Below are positions 61,798-64,000 of a stretch of 64,000 nt of DNA, one piece after another. The DNA is from Dasania phycosphaerae (GTDB lineage: Bacteria; Pseudomonadota; Gammaproteobacteria; Pseudomonadales; Dasaniaceae): positions 1 to 64,000 of the forward strand of contig NZ_JAPTGG010000009.1 of the NCBI RefSeq assembly GCF_026891035.1. The letters run 5' to 3'. The number at the start of each line of letters is the position of its first letter. Positions within the stretch are counted from its first letter, which is position 1. A program made the position numbers and the translations under genes. The notes below the pieces were generated by a model that saw nothing but the letters and a program-made list of their open reading frames with translations, was not told where the DNA came from and did no database searches.

Positions 61798-64000
61798 TTA
61801 ACCAGCCACTGTTATCTCTTCCATAAAATCCAACATACCCTGTTGCCTAATCGTTTTTCTATGATTGGCCCATAGCGTTGCGATTTTCTCTTGGTTACAG
61901 GTTTTTCTGTCTACCAGTACCCGGGTATTTAATTCGCCAATTTTTTCGGTGGTGGGGCATTTGCTAAACACCACTTGGTTGCTGATTAAATCCATAAACG
62001 GCCCCGACTTGCTGGTGGGCATAATAAAAATTAGCTGTAGGCCCAAGGCCTGTGTTAAATAGTTGATCACCTCGCGGGAGCGGGTTTCATCCATTTTTGA
62101 GAAGGCTTCATCCACTAACACCATGCGGCAGTGGCTATTGCCCTCGTTAAATTTAAAGGCCGAGGTGACTGCCGCGGCGCGTATAATATAGGCTGGGGTT
62201 TCTAACTGGCCACCCGAACCGGTGCCGTATTTGCTTAGTGCTATGGGCTCTTTGCCTTTGGGGGTTTTGTAAATCTCGTAGCGGCGGTAGTGGCGGTAGT
62301 CGCTAATACGCTGCAACTCTTGCAGGGCAAATTGGCTGTCTTTATCTAATAACATGCTTAGCAGTTTGTCGCGCACCAGGCAGGACTTATCGCTTAGCGC
62401 CGCGTCAAATAAGGTGCTGCCATCACCCAGGTTAGGCATGTCTATGACTTCTTTAAAAAATCGCCAGTACTCTTGGTATTCGGGCACCCAGTCGTAGCCA
62501 AAGCTAAACTGCTCTTGGTCGGAGCCAAACACATGGTGTTCTAGCTCTTGGTTTAGGTCATCCAATATGCGCTTGCCATCGTTTATGGATTGGTAAATAG
62601 AGTGGCACAGATTGGTTACAAAAGCGGTGTTAAAGCTTTCTTTTAGGCTGGCAATTTTTTCGTGTTTTTCTACTAGCACATTATTTTTTAGAGCGTTATA
62701 TACCCCGGCAATTTGTTCTAGCAGGGCGGCCATGTTTTTAAAGTGCTCGGCATTATGGGCTTCGCCGCCGTGGTTGAAATAGACAATATTGTTGTAAGCG
62801 TTGCTGTGTTGGTTGTGCTGAGTAATGGTTTCGTAGAGCTGGCGGTCGGTTTTATCCAGGCGAGCTAAGCAGTCGTGGTTATCGGCCACAAAGGAGTATT
62901 CGTCCATGGCGGCTTTAGCGCGCTGCTCGGCTTGCTCTAGCAGGGTTTCGGCATTAAAACGTGGGTATATATCGCTGGCTTTTATTACTTGGGCTTCTTT
63001 GGCCTCTTGCTGCTCTTGTAATTGCTCACGCTCGTTTTCAAATTTTTCTAGGTTGTATTCAAACAGGCGTATTTTGTCTTTATAGGCGCCGCATTGCTCG
63101 CTGAGCTGTTGCAGGCTTTGTTCTATGCTTTGGTACTCGGCTTGTTTGCTGTGTAGTTGTGCTTCCAACTCTTCAAAATCGCTTAGGTCTAGGTTGGCCA
63201 ATTGGTTTTCGGCCATGTCCAATTGCCTATAGTAGGTGAGCATATTGCTGATGATGTCGCTGCACTGCACCGCTTGTATGTGGTTGACCAATTCGTGTAC
63301 ACGGGCGATATCTTGGTAGGCCTCTTCTAGTTGGTGGCTGTGCTGTTCTAAGTTTGTTAGCTCGTTTTGTTTGGCGGCTAGGGCGCGTTCGCGGGCACCT
63401 TGGCCAAACACTAATTGGCTGTCGCTAACATCGCAGCGGAACATGCTATAGCTACCCGAACCCAAACCATCGGCGGTTAAGCCGCGGGCGGTTTGTTTTA
63501 AGGCCTCTTCATCCTCTACACGTATTACCGCACCATAGGAGGCTTTAATAAAATACTCGGCCACTTTGTGCTCAAAGGCCATGACTTCAACAATAGAGTC
63601 TTTAGACAGGCTGAGCTTGCTGGCATCGCGCTGGGCTTTAGCGCCCTGAATAATTTTAGCGCTGTTACGCTTGCCCTTAATAGAGCGCACTATACGTATG
63701 GCCTGGGCTTCGTATTCGGGTTCCACAATAATGGAAAAACGGGCACCACCTATATAGCCCTCTATGGCCATTTGCCACTGCGGGTCTAACACCTCTACAT
63801 AGTCGCATAGCACGCAGGGTTTAGCTTGGGGGCATTGCTGCTCTATGGCGGCAATGGCTGCCTCCACATGGGGTGGGTAGCTCACTCTGTGGTTGGCCAG
63901 GTGTTTTACTTCGCTGTGTTTACTGTTGAGTTGGGTTTTAAGTTTTAACAGCTGGTCTTTTTTGCTTTGCTGTAAGGATAGCAATTGGTCGCGTATGCTA
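61798..64000 (-). CDS. SMC/MukB-like ATPase, Wadjet JetC-type (C-terminal part; 5' end outside window)
   Basis: The frame is open to the right edge, so the visible 733 residues are a C-terminal part. Long coiled-coil stretches (Gln/Glu/Leu-rich, about 215-430 and around 450-550) lead to an ABC-type head: the signature-like KYGTGSGGQLETPAYIIRAAA and Walker B RMVLVDEAFSKMDE, then LQLIFIMPTSKSGP. This is the SbcC/MukB-type Walker B domain found in JetC of Wadjet (MksF-like) plasmid-defence complexes. JetA/JetB would be expected upstream, beyond the window. No JetD nuclease follows downstream. Assignment as JetC rather than another SbcC-like protein is probable, not certain. Confidence 0.7.
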   Translation of the reverse strand, partial: SIRDQLLSLQQSKKDQLLKLKTQLNSKHSEVKHLANHRVSYPPHVEAAIAAIEQQCPQAKPCVLCDYVEVLDPQWQMAIEGYIGGARFSIIVEPEYEAQAIRIVRSIKGKRNSAKIIQGAKAQRDASKLSLSKDSIVEVMAFEHKVAEYFIKASYGAVIRVEDEEALKQTARGLTADGLGSGSYSMFRCDVSDSQLVFGQGARERALAAKQNELTNLEQHSHQLEEAYQDIARVHELVNHIQAVQCSDIISNMLTYYRQLDMAENQLANLDLSDFEELEAQLHSKQAEYQSIEQSLQQLSEQCGAYKDKIRLFEYNLEKFENEREQLQEQQEAKEAQVIKASDIYPRFNAETLLEQAEQRAKAAMDEYSFVADNHDCLARLDKTDRQLYETITQHNQHSNAYNNIVYFNHGGEAHNAEHFKNMAALLEQIAGVYNALKNNVLVEKHEKIASLKESFNTAFVTNLCHSIYQSINDGKRILDDLNQELEHHVFGSDQEQFSFGYDWVPEYQEYWRFFKEVIDMPNLGDGSTLFDAALSDKSCLVRDKLLSMLLDKDSQFALQELQRISDYRHYRRYEIYKTPKGKEPIALSKYGTGSGGQLETPAYIIRAAAVTSAFKFNEGNSHCRMVLVDEAFSKMDETRSREVINYLTQALGLQLIFIMPTSKSGPFMDLISNQVVFSKCPTTEKIGELNTRVLVDRKTCNQEKIATLWANHRKTIRQQGMLDFMEEITVAG

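Overview
The window looks like chromosome of a marine gammaproteobacterium. The signs are an NhaC Na+/H+ antiporter, a large TonB receptor, a PEP-CTERM protein, GcvA-type LysR and NorR/Hmp genes, and many short extragenic palindromes. I cannot name the genus. An accessory metal/hydrogenase block (about 1-29.5 kb) is followed by more ordinary chromosome. A 55-bp 3' fragment of a tRNA-Leu gene (29491-29545) lies at the join, as expected for the edge of an integrated island.

Block 1 (1-9 kb): end of a diheme cytochrome c, a lipoprotein, and a CusCBA-type Cu(I)/Ag(I) efflux operon. CusA keeps all three transport methionines and CusB carries two tandem heavy-metal-binding motifs. Two Met-rich exported proteins follow, the first frameshifted.

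Block 2 (8.8-25 kb): a Met-rich ferredoxin-reductase fusion, a di-heme b-type membrane protein, a heptaheme cytochrome c and a permease run into a group 1 [NiFe] hydrogenase locus (protease, HupH-like, small and large subunit) and hypCABDFE. Both structural genes are broken: the small subunit by an in-frame amber codon, the large subunit by an IS110/IS1111-type insertion whose removal (1309 bp) restores the frame. The maturation genes look intact. From memory, this resembles the hydrogenase/metal-resistance island of Alteromonas macleodii deep ecotype. The large subunit has a Met/His/Gly/Pro-rich insertion like that of its Met-rich neighbours.

Block 3 (25-29.5 kb): glutamate dehydrogenase, a small membrane protein, a methyltransferase, and a merRTP operon with a GDCCVxC protein but no merA. 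The mer operator lies across the end of merR.

Block 4 (29.9-43 kb): HigBA toxin-antitoxin, a YjdF-like membrane protein, a PEP-CTERM protein, two PLP decarboxylases with a LysR regulator, a TonB receptor, NhaC and the ABC-F protein YbiT.

Block 5 (43-55.3 kb): palindromic repeats, two unrecognised genes (one HEPN-like), then six co-directional genes encoding three transglutaminase-fold proteins (one fused to DUF2126), two circularly permuted ATP-grasp proteins and two alpha-E domains. This is a predicted peptide/amide-ligating system of unknown product.

Block 6 (55.3-64 kb): a MITE inserted in a palindromic repeat, a DMT exporter, ElaA acetyltransferase, a Crp/Fnr-like regulator, NorR with divergent Hmp flavohemoglobin, a DUF1971 protein, a second MITE copy also inside a palindrome, and the C-terminal part of an SMC-like (Wadjet JetC-type) ATPase running off the right edge.
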